Source of the DNA: Cherax quadricarinatus
Lineage: Eukaryota; Arthropoda; Malacostraca; Decapoda; Parastacidae
DNA length: 64,000 nucleotides
NCBI RefSeq assembly: GCF_038502225.1
Contig: NC_091312.1
Coordinates: 30,190,720 to 30,254,719, forward strand
Reading direction: 5' to 3'
Shown here: positions 46,403-57,202 of the stretch, in pieces
Position numbering within the stretch: the stretch's first letter is position 1
Layout of the letters: every line of letters begins with the position of its first letter
Made by a program: the position numbers and the translations under genes
Notes under the pieces: generated by a model
What the model saw: only the letters and a program-made list of their open reading frames with translations
Databases searched by the model: none
Told to the model about the DNA's origin: nothing

Positions 46403-48065
46403 GTGTATAGGACGAAGGTGAAGGAAAAAGTAGGACCTCTGAAAATTGGGAATGGACAGCTGACGGATAACGAACTGGAAATGTGTTCCTTATTTAATGA
46501 CTATTTTTTGTCAGTTTTTACACAGGAAGATGTAAATGAGATTCCAGTAATTAACAATTATTTAGTTCCTGATGAATTTAAATTAACTAATATTACTGTC
46601 ACGAGGGACATGGTTATTAAACAGATAGACAAACTGAAGCAAAATAAGTCCCCGGGGCCCGATGAGTTGTTTTCCAGGGTACTTAAGGATTCCAAGATGG
46701 AGCTTAGTCAGCCATTAACGAGTGTGTTTAATGCGTCCATCCTTACCGGTGTTGTGCCAGAGTTGTGGAAGATGGCTAATGTGGTTCCTATATTCAAATC
46801 AGGGGATAAGTCCGTTCCTTCAAATTACCGTCCAATAAGCCTGACATCTATAGTGGGTAAGTTATTAGAATCAATTATAGCTGACATTATTAGAGGTCAC
46901 CTTGAAGAACATAACTTGATAAATGAATCTCAGCATGGATTCACGAGAGGTCGTTCCTGCCTGACAAACTTGCTGACGTTCTTCAGTAGAACATTTGAGG
47001 CAGTTGACAGTGATAAGGAATATGATATTATTTATTTGGATTTTAGTAAAGCCTTCGATAAAGTACCTCACAGGAGACTCTTGAGAAAAGTGGCAGCTCA
47101 TGGTATAGGAGGTAAAGTTCTAGCATGGATAGAGGCATGGCTTACCAGTAGAAAGCAGAGAGTTACCATTAATGGAGTGAAATCTGAATGGGGATTAGTC
47201 ACTAGTGGGGTTCCACAAGGATCAGTTTTAGGCCCTCTCTTGTTCATAATTTACATTAATGACCTTGATGAAGGGATTACGAGTGACATGAGTAAGTTTG
47301 CTGATGATACAAAGATAGGCCGTATAATTCACTCTGAGGAGGATAGCAATGAACTCCAGGAGGATTTGGACAAATTAATGTCCTGGTCTGAAAAATGGCA
47401 GATAAAGTTCAATGAAAATAACCCTCGAAGCTATAATCTAGGTAAAGTAGAGCTTGATCATACAGAATGTGAAAAGGACTTAGGAGTCATGGTGAGCAGG
47501 AATCTAAAGCCAAGACAGCGGTGTGCGCAACAAGGCCAATAGATTACTTGGATTTATCTCAAGAAGTATAAGTAACAGAAGTCCAAAAGTTATTTTACAG
47601 CTCTATACATCACTAGTGAGGCCTCATTTAGATTATGCTGCTCAGTTTTGGTCTCTTTACTACAGGATGGACATAGACTCATTAGAGAACATACAGAGAA
47701 GAATGACTAAAATGATTTACTGTGTAAGGAACCTCCCGTATGAAGATAGACTTAAAGCCTTAAATCTCCACTCTCTGGAGAGGCGTAGAATGAGGGGAGA
47801 TATCACTGAAGTGTATAAGTGGATGACGGGCATAAACAAGGGAGATATTAATAAAGTACTGAGGGTGTCGAACCAGGTAAGAACCAGAAATAATGGATTT
47901 AAGTTGGATAAATTTAAATTTAGGAAAGACATAGGTAAGTACTGGTTTTCTAACAGAGTTGTAGATGCGTGGAACAGTCTTCCCAGTGGGGTGATAGAGG
48001 CTAGGACCTTGGGTAGCTTTAAGAAGAGACTGGACAAATATATGAATGGGAGGGGCTGGGTTTGA
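46403..48065 (+). pseudogene. CR1-B reverse transcriptase
   Basis: Open from 46403 to 47542 in the same frame as the endonuclease 3' part: KQNKSPGPDELFSRVLK, NYRPISLTSIVGKLLESII, SQHGFTRGRSCLTNLLTFF, YDIIYLDFSKAFDKVPHRRL (motif A), GVPQGSVLGPLLFIIYINDL, MSKFADDTKIGR (FADD). A short in-frame deletion after KWQIKFNEN removes about 10 codons relative to copy A. A frameshift near 47515 moves the rest to the frame 47523-48065: SLVRPHLDYAAQFWSLYYR, RRRMRGDITEVYKWM, MNGRGWV-stop. Confidence 0.9.
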
Positions 48066-48191
48066 ATGGTGTCATTGGGTACGGGAGTTATTTCTTGGTT
48101 AGCTTTATGTAGAGGTCGTTTTGACACGGACCTGCCTCGCATGGGCCAGTAGGCCTTCTGCAGTGTTCCTACATTCTTATGTTCTTATGTT

Positions 48192-49104
48192 CTCCCTATC
48201 GGTAGGCAGCTAATATTGGCCAATAAGTAGATATATACCTATAGTGGAAATTAATACATTGGGAGGCGTACATTACATGTGGTGGGCACTTCCTTAATTC
48301 AGACGACCCCGTCTCGTTTTATTCTCAGCATTAGTCCGCCAGTTATTTCCCCAGTCTGGACCCTTCCAGATACATTACACATTAGTTCTTCATTTCATTA
48401 AAAGATTCGGCCGATAATTTCCATTTTCAAGAGAGAAAGCTAACACTCAGTACCTCACAAGAAGGTCACTGGAGCTCCATTGATCAAACACTCATTTTAC
48501 GCCATGTTGTAAACACCACCTTTCCCCATCACCCCCCTCCTGTATATTGGTTCTTCTGTGACTTGGCATTTTCTAAATCCCATCAATACTACACATTTAC
48601 ACAACGTTATATAAACATTACGTATTATAAACTGCAATTCTTACATAATAATTACAGGAAAATTATGAAAAAAATCCACATTTATGATCGCTATCTGTAG
48701 TTTTCTTCTCAAGACATTTATATTTATTCTGCAACATGAAAACCTTAATTAACTGACTCAAGAAATCGTAATGACACGATTGCAAACAAACCATACCACG
48801 GACTGGGACAGAACCCGCGGTAAGAGAGTCATAAAACTCCAAACAGACGCGTTAGCCAATGGGCCAGCTGAAGTAATCTACACGAGATCTACCAGTGATA
48901 GATGGGGATATAATATATCGTTGAGGCTGCCGTGGCTTCAGATTTCTGCTAACAAAATTTCTCAACTGATTTCTGCGTTGGTTATATTTAAGTTAACAAT
49001 ATTTAGGTGAACAAGAACGTGAATTTAGCCGTCGACGATGACTAGAAGCCTTACTTACCATACCTTCCAACATAATACTGGAAGCTACAAATTTTCAAAA
49101 TCAT
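48192..49104. other. Unique-looking DNA without a recognised gene
   Basis: AT-rich. One 79-codon open frame (48771-49010) has no family motif and is likely chance. Confidence 0.4.
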
Positions 49105-49136
49105 TAGCATGCAGTATACTCAGCCAGGCACTCTGC

Positions 49137-49265
49137 AAAACGTCATATTAGAAAACATCATAAAAGAAAACGTCGTACCGGAAAACATCATGATGGAAAA
49201 ACATCGTGATGGAAAACATCTTGATGGAAAGCATCGTGATGGAAAACATCGTACTAATACTCGTC
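49137..49265. repeat. Degenerate 15-bp tandem repeat
   Basis: GAAAACATCGTGATG-type units, about eight copies, drifting between CATCGT, CATCAT and CGTCGT. Short poly-peptide frames on both strands are by-products. Confidence 0.8.
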
Positions 49266-49639
49266 TTCATTACTTCATTCAAGACGACTGAACTAAACAC
49301 TGGCTTCAAGGCTGATTCATTGGTCAACAACCAAAATGCTTCCGAGACCAGAGGAGCAATTTCCAGCTAATTTTAGGTCACTGATAATGAATATCATGCT
49401 TAAAATTGTTTGTTAGCTCAGCAATTCAATATATACCTACGTGTCACTTGCGGCAGTGTGTTTCTTATCACAATCACAGTCTCACTGACCTTCATTATTG
49501 TTCCAGCAGTCAAAGAAGGCGGTTGTGATGTGCAAGTTTATATTTTGAGGTGAAAGGCAGGTGATTTTATTAGCCAAATACTTTTTAAACTTATAATAAA
49601 TATTCATTGAGCAAGCTATTGATATACATGTGAGGTTCC
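49266..49639. other. Spacer without a recognised gene
   Basis: No repeat family or coding motif that I can name. Confidence 0.35.
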
Positions 49640-50290
49640 CACTACATCAGGAGAGACTAGCCACCTCGTCAATCATTGGAGCCTGGGATGATAAATGTTC
49701 AACATTCACCCCCCATTGAACCAAACAAAATTTAGCTTCCACCACTACACAAAACTGGGGCTCATGAAAAACTTTGTAAAACCTATGGACAAATCCGGTC
49801 GGGGACTCAAGTATTCAAAATTCCCCTCACTGAGCAACGCTAAGATAAGAGAGGGAGTCTTCAATGGTCCTCAGATTCGAGAGCTTCTTAAAGACAGTGA
49901 CTTTGAATCAGACCTTCATGTGGAGGAGAAAGCTGCTTGGGAAGTATTAAAGTTAGTGGCGAAGGGATTTTTCGGGAACAGAAGGGAAGGCAACTATGAT
50001 GAATTGGTGGAAAACCTCATCAAGGCTTACAAGAACATGGGATGTAACATGTCACTTAAAACCCACTTTTTAGACTCACATTTAGACTTTTTTTTTTCAG
50101 CGAACTGTGGGGCAGTTAGTGACGAACATGGTAAAAGGTTTCACTAAGATATTTCAACCATGGAAAAATGGTACCTGGGCAAATAGGGCACAAGAATGCT
50201 TGCAGACTATTGTTGAACATTGACAAGAGATGATTCTTAGGCCCACTATAAGCGTCAAGCAAAAGGGCAGAGAGTAGGTACGGATTAGAG
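49640..50290 (+). pseudogene. Broken repetitive arthropod ORF of unknown function
   Basis: Open frame 49695-50147 encodes LKYSKFPSLSNAKIREGVFN, GPQIRELLKDSDFE, WEVLKLVAKGFFGNRRE and MSLKTHFLDSHLDFF...GAVSDEHGKRFH. After the stop at 50147 a continuation is visible in translation (ISTMEKWYLGK ... then ACRLLLNID-like), so the natural protein was longer. The MSLK-HFL-SHLDFF/SDEHG-RFHQ signature is one I associate with multi-copy ORFs in arthropod genomes, probably of transposon origin; I cannot name the family. It is frameshifted and therefore dead. Confidence 0.5.
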
Positions 50291-50565
50291 TTTAAAACAT
50301 ACTGACATATTGTACGTTATAATAAAATAATCAAATATTACAGGTGTTGTATCTTTTAAACTATAGCCAATAAGCATTTTTCAAGGTGACATTTGGACTC
50401 AGGACATGAAAATACATAAGAATTAACCAATCTCATTTAAGAAGTATACAACTTTCCAGAAATTGTTGACCAGTGTTGTATTATCGTTCATTGTCTTCTG
50501 CGCATAGTTGTACAAGGCTGTGGGACTGATTACCTCATTCACTTTCTTCGTATATCATTTCTATA

Positions 50566-50604
50566 TTGAAATGAAAAAGCCACTGGTTGACGAAACGTCT
50601 TCAA
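50566..50604 (+). ncRNA. Degenerate hammerhead-like relic
   Basis: Plus strand: perfect 5-bp stem I UUGAA/UUCAA, core AUGAAAA, weak stem II, GAAA, then CGUC. It has the same layout as the PLE folds at 53-57 kb, but stem II barely pairs and core position 3 is A. Probably a relic of another PLE terminal repeat. Confidence 0.3.
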
Positions 50605-50877
50605 GCGAAGAAACCCAGATTTTGCACTTGTCTAAATCCTCACCTTTGCATTACTGTTTGTTACATTTTTATTTTATTAAAAACAATAGATGTGTGATTG
50701 CTTATCTTCTGTGATCTTAGGAGTATTTATCAGGGTTTTCCTGCATATAAAACCTGGGGTCAGGAAAGTTATTCTCTCTAGTTAGTTCAGTCAGAGAAAG
50801 TTTTAAAAGGCAATCCTGGAAACTTTCCAGCTTTAAAATCGGAGTCAAAGTGTTCTGGTGGGTTTGGTTGACACAAC

Positions 50878-51422
50878 ACACGTGGATGCTGCTTATATTC
50901 TGGGATCAGTATAACACACGTGGATGCTGCTAATATTCTAGGATCAGTATAACACACGTGGATGCTGCCTATATTCTGGGATCAGTATAACACACGTGGA
51001 TGCTGCTTATATTCTGGGATCAGTATAACACACGTGGATGCTGCTAATATTCTAGGATCAGTATAACACACGTGGATGCTGCCTATATTCTGGGATCAGT
51101 ATAACACACGTGGATACTGCTAATATTCTAGGATCAGTATAACACACGTGGATGCTGCTTATTTCTGGGAACAGTATAACACACGTGGATGCTGCCTATA
51201 TTCTGGGATCAGTATAACACAAGTGGATGCTGCTAATATTCTAGGATCAGTATAACACAAGTGGATGCTGCCTATATTCTGGGATCAGTATAACACACGT
51301 GGATACTGCTAATATTCTAGGATCAGTATAACACACGCGGATGCTGCTTATTTCTGGGATCAGTATAACACACGTGGATGCTGCCTATATTCTGGGATCA
51401 GTATAACACACGTGGATGCTAC
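50878..51422. repeat. 38-bp minisatellite, about 14 units, with CACGTG
   Basis: Units of ACACACGTGGATGCTGC(T/C)TATATTCTGGGATCAGTATA type; starts at 50881, 50919, 50957 and so on. Three sub-variants (GCTTATATTCTGG, GCTAATATTCTAGG, GCCTATATTCTGG) tend to recur in that order. Most units contain the palindrome CACGTG; a few have CAAGTG or CACGCG. Confidence 0.93.
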
Positions 51423-51765
51423 TCATTCATATATGACAGGTTTATTCCATTATTCTATTGCTAAACCTCTCCTCTCTTACATCTTTTCTTATTTTAAAGT
51501 TATTTGGCTCTCCCTAGGGCTCAAGAGGGAGACACTCACGTGCACAGACTTGCTAATCCCACTGTTTATGAGAGACTTTGGGCAGCTTAGCAGACAGAGA
51601 GCGCGGCGGGGACGTCAGGGAATGTGTCATCAGGGGAGCCAGTGAAGGTAGCTGTCCACCGCCTCATACCACAACACTCACAGTGATGAACAATAAGCAA
51701 CTCTCGCTCAGAGCTCTGTGTTCGTGGAGGTTCTTATTATGGCTGTTGCTGGTGCTGCTGCTTTT
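51423..51765. other. Spacer without a recognised gene
   Basis: Mixed DNA. Short open frames (51412-51645, 51578-51871) show no family motif; the second runs into the CTG tract. Confidence 0.4.
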
Positions 51766-51781
51766 GTTAATGCTGCTGCTG

Positions 51782-51835
<54 letters not shown>

Positions 51836-51866
51836 ATGCTGCTGCTGCTGCTGCTGCTGCTGCTTC
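51766..51866. repeat. (CTG)n trinucleotide repeat
   Basis: About 33 triplets, mostly CTG with a few ATG. On the minus strand this is (CAG)n. Poly-Leu and poly-Gln frames through it are not otherwise supported. Confidence 0.95.
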
Positions 51867-52171
51867 TTTAACGCCGTAATATCAATTGTAAGTGGGTAAT
51901 TAACACTGCATCTAGCATATACAATAATATCCCCAAAACAGGTCATAAAATATATCAGCCATGCACCTGTCAGCGTATATAATCTGCATGACCTATACAT
52001 GTAGAAGGTATATACACCTTTAATGTGTGTATACATTGTTTGTGTACATGTCGTGATGTTTCTGTTGAGATACAGTCATCTATGGTCTACAAATATATTT
52101 GTCACATCTCTAATGCTATGAATATTGGTAAAACTAAGCGTCACTTGAAAGTCATCATCAGTGAACACTTG
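51867..52171. other. Spacer with a possible GIY-YIG relic
   Basis: Plus-strand translation near 52115-52170 gives NIGKTKRHLKVIISEHL, reminiscent of the GKT-R-L--RI-EH block of PLE GIY-YIG domains. It is too short for a firm call. Confidence 0.3.
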
Positions 52172-52784
52172 AGAACATAAGAACATAAGAACGAAGGAAC
52201 ACTGCAGAAGGCCTACTGGCCCATGCGAGGCAGGTCCAAGTCTCCTACCGGCTTAAGCCAATGCACCTAACCTAGTCAGGTCAGGTCACATTGACTTAAG
52301 GGAGGAACACGGCAACCGACCTGTTAGCACAAGCTATCAGGTCTAACTCACACCCACCCACATCTACTCATGTATTTATCCAACCTATTTTTAAAGCTAC
52401 ACAACGTTCTGGCCTCTATAACGGTACTTGGGAGTTTGTTCCACTCATCCACAACTCTATTACCAAACCAGTACTTTCCTATATCCTTCCTGAATCTGAA
52501 TTTTTCCAACTTAAAACCATTGCTGCGAGTCCTGTCTAGGCTAGATATTTTCAGCACACTATTTACATCCCCTTTATTTATTCCTGTCTTCCATTTATAC
52601 ACCTCAATCATATCCCCCCTAATTCTACGTCTTTCTAGAGAGTGCAGTTTCAGGGCCCTTAGTCTATCCTCATAGGGAAGGTTTCTGATACATGGGATCA
52701 TCTTTGTCATCCTCCTTTGTACATTTTCCAGAGAATTTATATCCATTCTGTAATACGGTGACCAAAACTGTGCAGCATAATCTA
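52172..52784 (-). mobile_element. CR1-type LINE, copy C, 3' segment
   Basis: Minus strand. Octamer tail at 52173-52191 (AGAACATAAGAACATAAGAA). The coding end stops at CAGCATAATCTA (52773-52784), which recurs at 57632-57643 where the same CR1 resumes. So this segment and 57632-61100 are one element split by an insertion. Confidence 0.92.
52348..52784 (-). pseudogene. CR1-C reverse transcriptase, C-terminal part
   Basis: Encodes DYAAQFWSPYYRMDINSLEN, IRNLPYEDRLRALKLHSLER, RRRIRGDMIEVYKWKTGI, FGNRVVDEWNKLPS and ends MSRCGWV-stop. It continues the frame that ends LVRPHLDYA at 57644, with the join exactly at the duplicated target site. Codons upstream of 52784 in this open frame belong to the inserted element and are not part of the protein. 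Confidence 0.9.
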
Positions 52785-52863
52785 ACAAGATGAACATCAA
52801 AATGGTATACAATACCGACAGGTTGGTAGGTAAGACACACAGGCAACAGTTAGGCAACTTTAT

Positions 52864-52904
52864 TCCGAAACGTTTCGCCTACACAGTAGGCTTCTTCAGT
52901 CGAA
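52864..52904 (-). ncRNA. Hammerhead-like fold, PLE-1 unit 1
   Basis: Identical in layout to the fold described at 57553-57593, on the minus strand. Stem I, CUGAAGA, stem II and GAAA are all intact. Confidence 0.5.
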
Positions 52905-53288
52905 TACAGAAAGTAGGCAGGAACAGTAGAGAAGACGATGTAATCAGTCCATCACCCTTAAAGTCGTAGAATTTGAGGTTGTCAGTCCCTCGGCCTGGAG
53001 AAGTTCAGTTCCATAGTCAGGAACTATCTGAAGATCAAGCGACAGTGCGGAGACTTAAATACTGTCGGAAGGAGAGGTGCAGAGTAGTAGTAGTAGTAGT
53101 GAGAATGTAACCACTGAAAGGTCAGGTCTCTCTCAGATCCAACAATTCTCACTTGAAAAGTTTGTCCAAGGTGTTTTCTGTATCAAGGTGCTATGTGTTG
53201 CAGTGTCTGACAAGATGAACATCAAAATGGTATACAATACCGACAGGTTGGTAGGTAAGACACATAGGCAACAGTTAGGCAACTTTAT

Positions 53289-53329
53289 TCCGAAACGTTT
53301 CGCCTATACAGTAGGCTTCTTCAGTCGAA
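53289..53329 (-). ncRNA. Hammerhead-like fold, PLE-1 unit 2
   Basis: As unit 1, 425 bp away, but one base change shortens stem II from six to five pairs. Confidence 0.45.
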
Positions 53330-53713
53330 TACAGAAAGTAGGCAGGAACAGTAGAGAAGACGATGTAATCAGTCCATCACCCTTAAAGTCGTAGAATTTG
53401 AGGTTGTCAGTCCCTCGGCCTGGAGAAGTTCAGTTCCATAGTCAGGAACTATCTGAAGATCAAGCGACAGTGCGGAGACTTAAATACTGTCGGAAGGAGA
53501 GGTGCAGAGTAGTAGTAGTAGTAGTGAGAATGTAACCACTGAAAGGTCAGGTCCCTCTCAGATCCAACAATTCTCACTTGAAAAGTTTGTCCAAGGTGTT
53601 TTCTGTATCAAGATGCTATGTGTTGCAGTGTCTGACAAGATGAACATCAAAATGGTATACAATACCGACAGGTTGGTAGGTAAGACACATAGGCAACAGT
53701 TAGGCAACTTTAT

Positions 53714-53754
53714 TCCGAAACGTTTCGCCTACACAGTAGGCTTCTTCAGTCGAA
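53714..53754 (-). ncRNA. Hammerhead-like fold, PLE-1 unit 3
   Basis: As unit 1, another 425 bp away. Six-bp stem II. Confidence 0.5.
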
Positions 53755-54019
53755 TACAGAAAGTAGGCAGGAACAGTAGAGAAGACGATGTAATCAGTCC
53801 ATCACCCTTAAAGTCGTAGAATTTGAGGTTGTCAGTCCCTCGGCCTGGAGAAGTTCAGTTCCATAGTCAGGAACTATCTGAAGATCAAGCGACAGTGCGG
53901 AGACTTAAATACTGTCGGAAGGAGAGGTGCAGAGTAGTAGTAGTAGTAGTGAGAATGTAACCACTGAAAGGTCAGGTCCCTCTCAGATCCAACAATTCTC
54001 ATACAATTCTCGTACACAA

Positions 54020-54060
54020 CTCGACTGAAGAAGCCTACTGTGTAGGCGAAACGTTTCGGA
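54020..54060 (+). ncRNA. Hammerhead-like fold, PLE-1 inverted unit
   Basis: Plus strand. Core CUGAAGA, stem II and GAAA are intact. Stem I is CUCGA/UCGGA, so the outermost pair is lost. Confidence 0.45.
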
Positions 54061-54213
54061 ATAAAGTTGCCTAACTGTTGCCTATGTGTCTTACCTACCA
54101 ACCTGTCGGTATTGTATGCCATTTTGATGTTCATCTTGTCAGACACTGCAACACATAGCATCTTGATACAGAAAACACTATAAACACAAATGCAGTATAA
54201 TGTGATCCTTTAT

Positions 54214-54252
54214 TGACTACGTTTCGCCCACACAGTGGGCTTTTTCAAGTCA
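54214..54252 (-). ncRNA. Hammerhead-like fold, PLE-2 left arm
   Basis: Mirror of the fold at 57164-57202. Confidence 0.42.
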
Positions 54253-54419
54253 CAAACAGAACTACCTGGGGTGGAAGGAACGCGAGTATTTATAGTCCGG
54301 CTGAGGTCAGGTGAAGAATGCTGCATCTGAAGATGTACCGAGTGGGGTTATAGTCTAAAAACTTGGGTAGCTTGGAAAGGAGATTGGACAAGTTTGTGAG
54401 CAGACCTTCTACAGTGTTC

Positions 54420-55682
54420 TTATGTGGGATAGCGATGAAGAAGTTTCTTGGCAAGTGGTTCAGCTATGTTATAGAAGCCACTATTCTGGTTGAAGTTGTC
54501 GGATATAGAAATGAGTGATGATTCCAGGATTCTTCGGTATTGAGTGTTGTCTTCTGTGGCGATAAGTCTTGAGTTTCTGTAGTTTATCAAGTGGTTGTGT
54601 GAATTACGGTGTTGTACGCAGGCATTCCTTGTGTCGTCAGACCTGCTTGCGTATTGGTGTTCTGAAATATGTGTTTGGAGGTCCCTTGATGTTTCGCCCA
54701 CGTATAACTTGTTGCAGTCATTACAAGGGATTATGTATACCCCTGCAGAGGATGGAGGCTTGTCCTGCCTACTACTGGTGATGTCCTTGATGGTCGTGGT
54801 TGTGGAGGTAGATACTTGGAATGATGTTTTGGCAAAGATGTTGGAAACATGTTTGGCAATGGAGTTGGTGGGAAGGACTATGTATCTCTTCTCGGCAGTG
54901 TCTTCTCTGGGTGTGTTGAAGATGTTTAATGCTCGCCGTCTGCAGTCTCTGATGAAGTGACGAGGATAGTGGAGTTTAGAAAATATTTGTTCAATTATAG
55001 TGCATTCTTCCTCAAGGAACTCATTGCTGCAGATTCTGAGTGCACGCAGGAAGAAGCCTATAATTACACCACGTTTGGTTTTGGTGTCGTGGTGAGAGTA
55101 GAAGTGGAGAAGATCGTTTTGGTTGGTGGGTTTTCGATAGACTTTAAAACGAAGTTCGTGGTCAGCTTTGCAGAGCAGGACATCAAGGAAAGGAAGAGTG
55201 TTGTCGACTTCTTCTTCAAGTGTGAACTGGATTGAAGGCTCGACCTGGTTGAGCTTGTCTTGGAGAGCTTGGACGTTGAAGCGTTTAGGAGTTATGAGGA
55301 GAATGTCGTCAACATAACGGAGCCAGGTGACAGACGAAGGAATAATGGTGGAGAAACGTTCGGCTTCTAGATGTTCCATGTATAGGTTCGCCAGGACTGC
55401 ACTGAGTGGCGAACCCATGGGTAGTCCAAAAGTCTGCTGAAAGAGGTGATTTTCGAAAGAGAAACACGTAAAGCCAACACATAGTTCAACAAGGTCGATG
55501 AAATCGCTAGCTGGAATGGGAAGATCAAGTGAATCGTCAATTTTCCTGCGCAAGAGATCGATGGCTTGTGTAGTAGGTACTTTGGTGAATAGGGAAGTCA
55601 CGTCAAGGCTGGAAAGTTTCTTGTTCCTGATGTTGATGTTGCGAATGCGATTGAGAAGATCACCTGAGTGTTTGAGATGTGC
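54420..55682 (-). pseudogene. PLE-2 RT plus GIY-YIG protein, left arm (5'-truncated)
   Basis: About 420 codons, open to the stop at 54420. Order: TISPAHLKHSGDLLNRIRNI, KLSSLDVTSLFTKVPTTQAI (motif A, D-V-T-S-L-F), QTFGLPMGSPLSAVLANLYM (motif B), TWLRYVDDILLITP (catalytic YVDD), NTLPFLDVLL, YRKPTNQNDLLHFYSHHD, then the GIY-YIG part GVYIIPCNDCNKLYVGETSR and LQTHISEHQYASR. PLE RTs are normally several hundred residues longer at the N-terminus, so this copy is truncated; the nominal first ATG lies in the antisense of the other arm. Differs from the right arm at only a few residues (His/Arg twice, Pro/Thr once). Confidence 0.9.
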
Positions 55683-55734
55683 TGGACTGATAGTGCCCAA
55701 GAGTTTAGAGAGGTGTTTGGCACTATCAGTCCAG

Positions 55735-56996
55735 CACATCTCAAACACTCAGGTGATCTTCTCAATCGCATTCGCAACATCAACATCAGGAACAAGAAAC
55801 TTTCCAGCCTTGACGTGACTTCCCTATTCACCAAAGTACCTACTACACAAGCCATCGATCTCTTGCGCAGGAAAATTGACGATTCACTTGATCTTCCCAT
55901 TCCAGCTAGCGATTTCATCGACCTTGTTGAACTATGTGTTGGCTTTACGTGTTTCTCTTTCGAAAATCACCTCTTTCAGCAGACTTTTGGACTACCCATG
56001 GGTTCGCCACTCAGTGCAGTCCTGGCGAACCTATACATGGAACATCTAGAAGCCGAACGTTTCTCCACCATTATTCCTTCGTCTGTCACCTGGCTCCGTT
56101 ATGTTGACGACATTCTCCTCATAACTCCTAAACGCTTCAACGTCCAAGCTCTCCAAGACAAGCTCAACCAGGTCGAGCCTTCAATCCAGTTCACACTTGA
56201 AGAAGAAGTCGACAACACTCTTCCTTTCCTTGATGTCCTGCTCTGCAAAGCTGACCACGAACTTCGTTTTAAAGTCTATCGAAAACCCACCAACCAAAAC
56301 GATCTTCTCCACTTCTACTCTCACCACGACACCAAAACCAAACGTGGTGTAATTATAGGCTTCTTCCTGCGTGCACTCAGAATCTGCAGCAATGAGTTCC
56401 TTGAGGAAGAATGCACTATAATTGAACAAATATTTTCTAAACTCCACTATCCTCGTCGCTTCATCAGAGACTGCAGACGGCGAGCATTAAACATCTTCAA
56501 CACACCCAGAGAAGACACTGCCGAGAAGAGATACATAGTCCTTCCCACCAACTCCATTGCCAAACATGTTTCCAACATCTTTGCCAAAACATCATTCCAA
56601 GTATCTACCTCCACAACCACGACCATCAAGGACATCACCAGTAGTAGGCAGGACAAGCCTCCATCCTCTGCAGGGGTATACATAATCCCTTGTAATGACT
56701 GCAACAAGTTATACGTGGGCGAAACATCAAGGGACCTCCAAACACGTATTTCAGAACACCAATACGCAAGCAGGTCTGACGACACAAGGAATGCCTGCGT
56801 ACAACACCGTAATTCACACAACCACTTGATAAACTACAGAAACTCAAGACTTATCGCCACAGAAGACAACACTCAATACCGAAGAATCCTGGAATCATCA
56901 CTCATTTCTATATCCGACAACTTCAACCAGAATAGTGGCTTCTATAACATAGCTGAAACACTTGCCAAGAAACTTCTTCATCGCTATCCCACATAA
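55735..56996 (+). pseudogene. PLE-2 RT plus GIY-YIG protein, right arm (5'-truncated)
   Basis: Mirror image of the left-arm frame: YVDD catalytic box, YRKPTNQNDLLHFYSHHD, and GIY-YIG block GVYIIPCNDCNKLYVGETSR with LQTRISEHQYASR (Arg where the left arm has His). Stop TAA at 56996. In a complete PLE this protein would nick DNA and copy element RNA; here the N-terminus is missing on both arms. Confidence 0.9.
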
Positions 56997-57163
56997 GAAC
57001 ACTGTAGAAGGTCTGCTCACAAACTTGTCCAATCTCCTTTCCAAGCTACCCAAGTTTTTAGACTATAACCCCACTCGGTACATCTTCAGATGCAGCATTC
57101 TTCACCTGACCTCAGCCGGACTATAAATACTCGCGTTCCTTCCACCCCAGGTAGTTCTGTTTG

Positions 57164-57202
57164 TGACTTGAAAAAGCCCACTGTGTGGGCGAAACGTAGT
57201 CA
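57164..57202 (+). ncRNA. Hammerhead-like fold, PLE-2 right arm
   Basis: Stem I UGAC/GUCA (57164-57167 with 57199-57202), core UUGAAAA, extra A, stem II GCCCAC/GUGGGC with loop UGU, GAAA (57191-57194), then CGUA, so stem III is the self-complementary ACGU and the candidate cleavage base is A57198. Core positions 3 and 8 are U and A, a change from C and G that keeps pairing. Confidence 0.45.

Larger units (their letters stand above)
44200..48191 (+). mobile_element. CR1-type LINE, copy B (near full length)
   Basis: Plus strand, about 4.0 kb. The leader holds two copies of GTGGTGACCTGTACTTAACT (44216 and 44239). ORF1 (44300), ORF2 (45150) and the octamer tail ATTCTTATGTTCTTATGTTC (48171-48190) are in place. 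Only a few frame breaks, so it is a fairly recent copy. No clear TSD was found. Confidence 0.9.
52785..54178 (-). mobile_element. Non-coding PLE-type element (family 1), left part
   Basis: Two full 425-bp direct repeats (52786-53210, 53211-53635) and a third partial one (53636 to about 54000) in minus orientation, then a short inverted unit in plus orientation (54018-54178). No open frame of a known family. Each unit holds the hammerhead-like fold and an AGTAGTAGTAGTAGT stretch. The element is split at 54178 by the inner PLE and resumes at 57287. The whole (without the inner insert) is about 1.74 kb and is flanked by the 12-13 bp TSD CAGCATAATCTA(A). Confidence 0.88.

Noticed and set aside
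51578..51871. Leucine-rich 97-codon frame as a membrane protein
   Set aside because: The hydrophobic half is the CTG repeat; the rest has no recognisable motif.
54957..55235. Frames antisense to the PLE ORFs (54957-55235, 56181-56447 and others)
   Set aside because: Shadows of the PLE coding strand with no motifs of their own.
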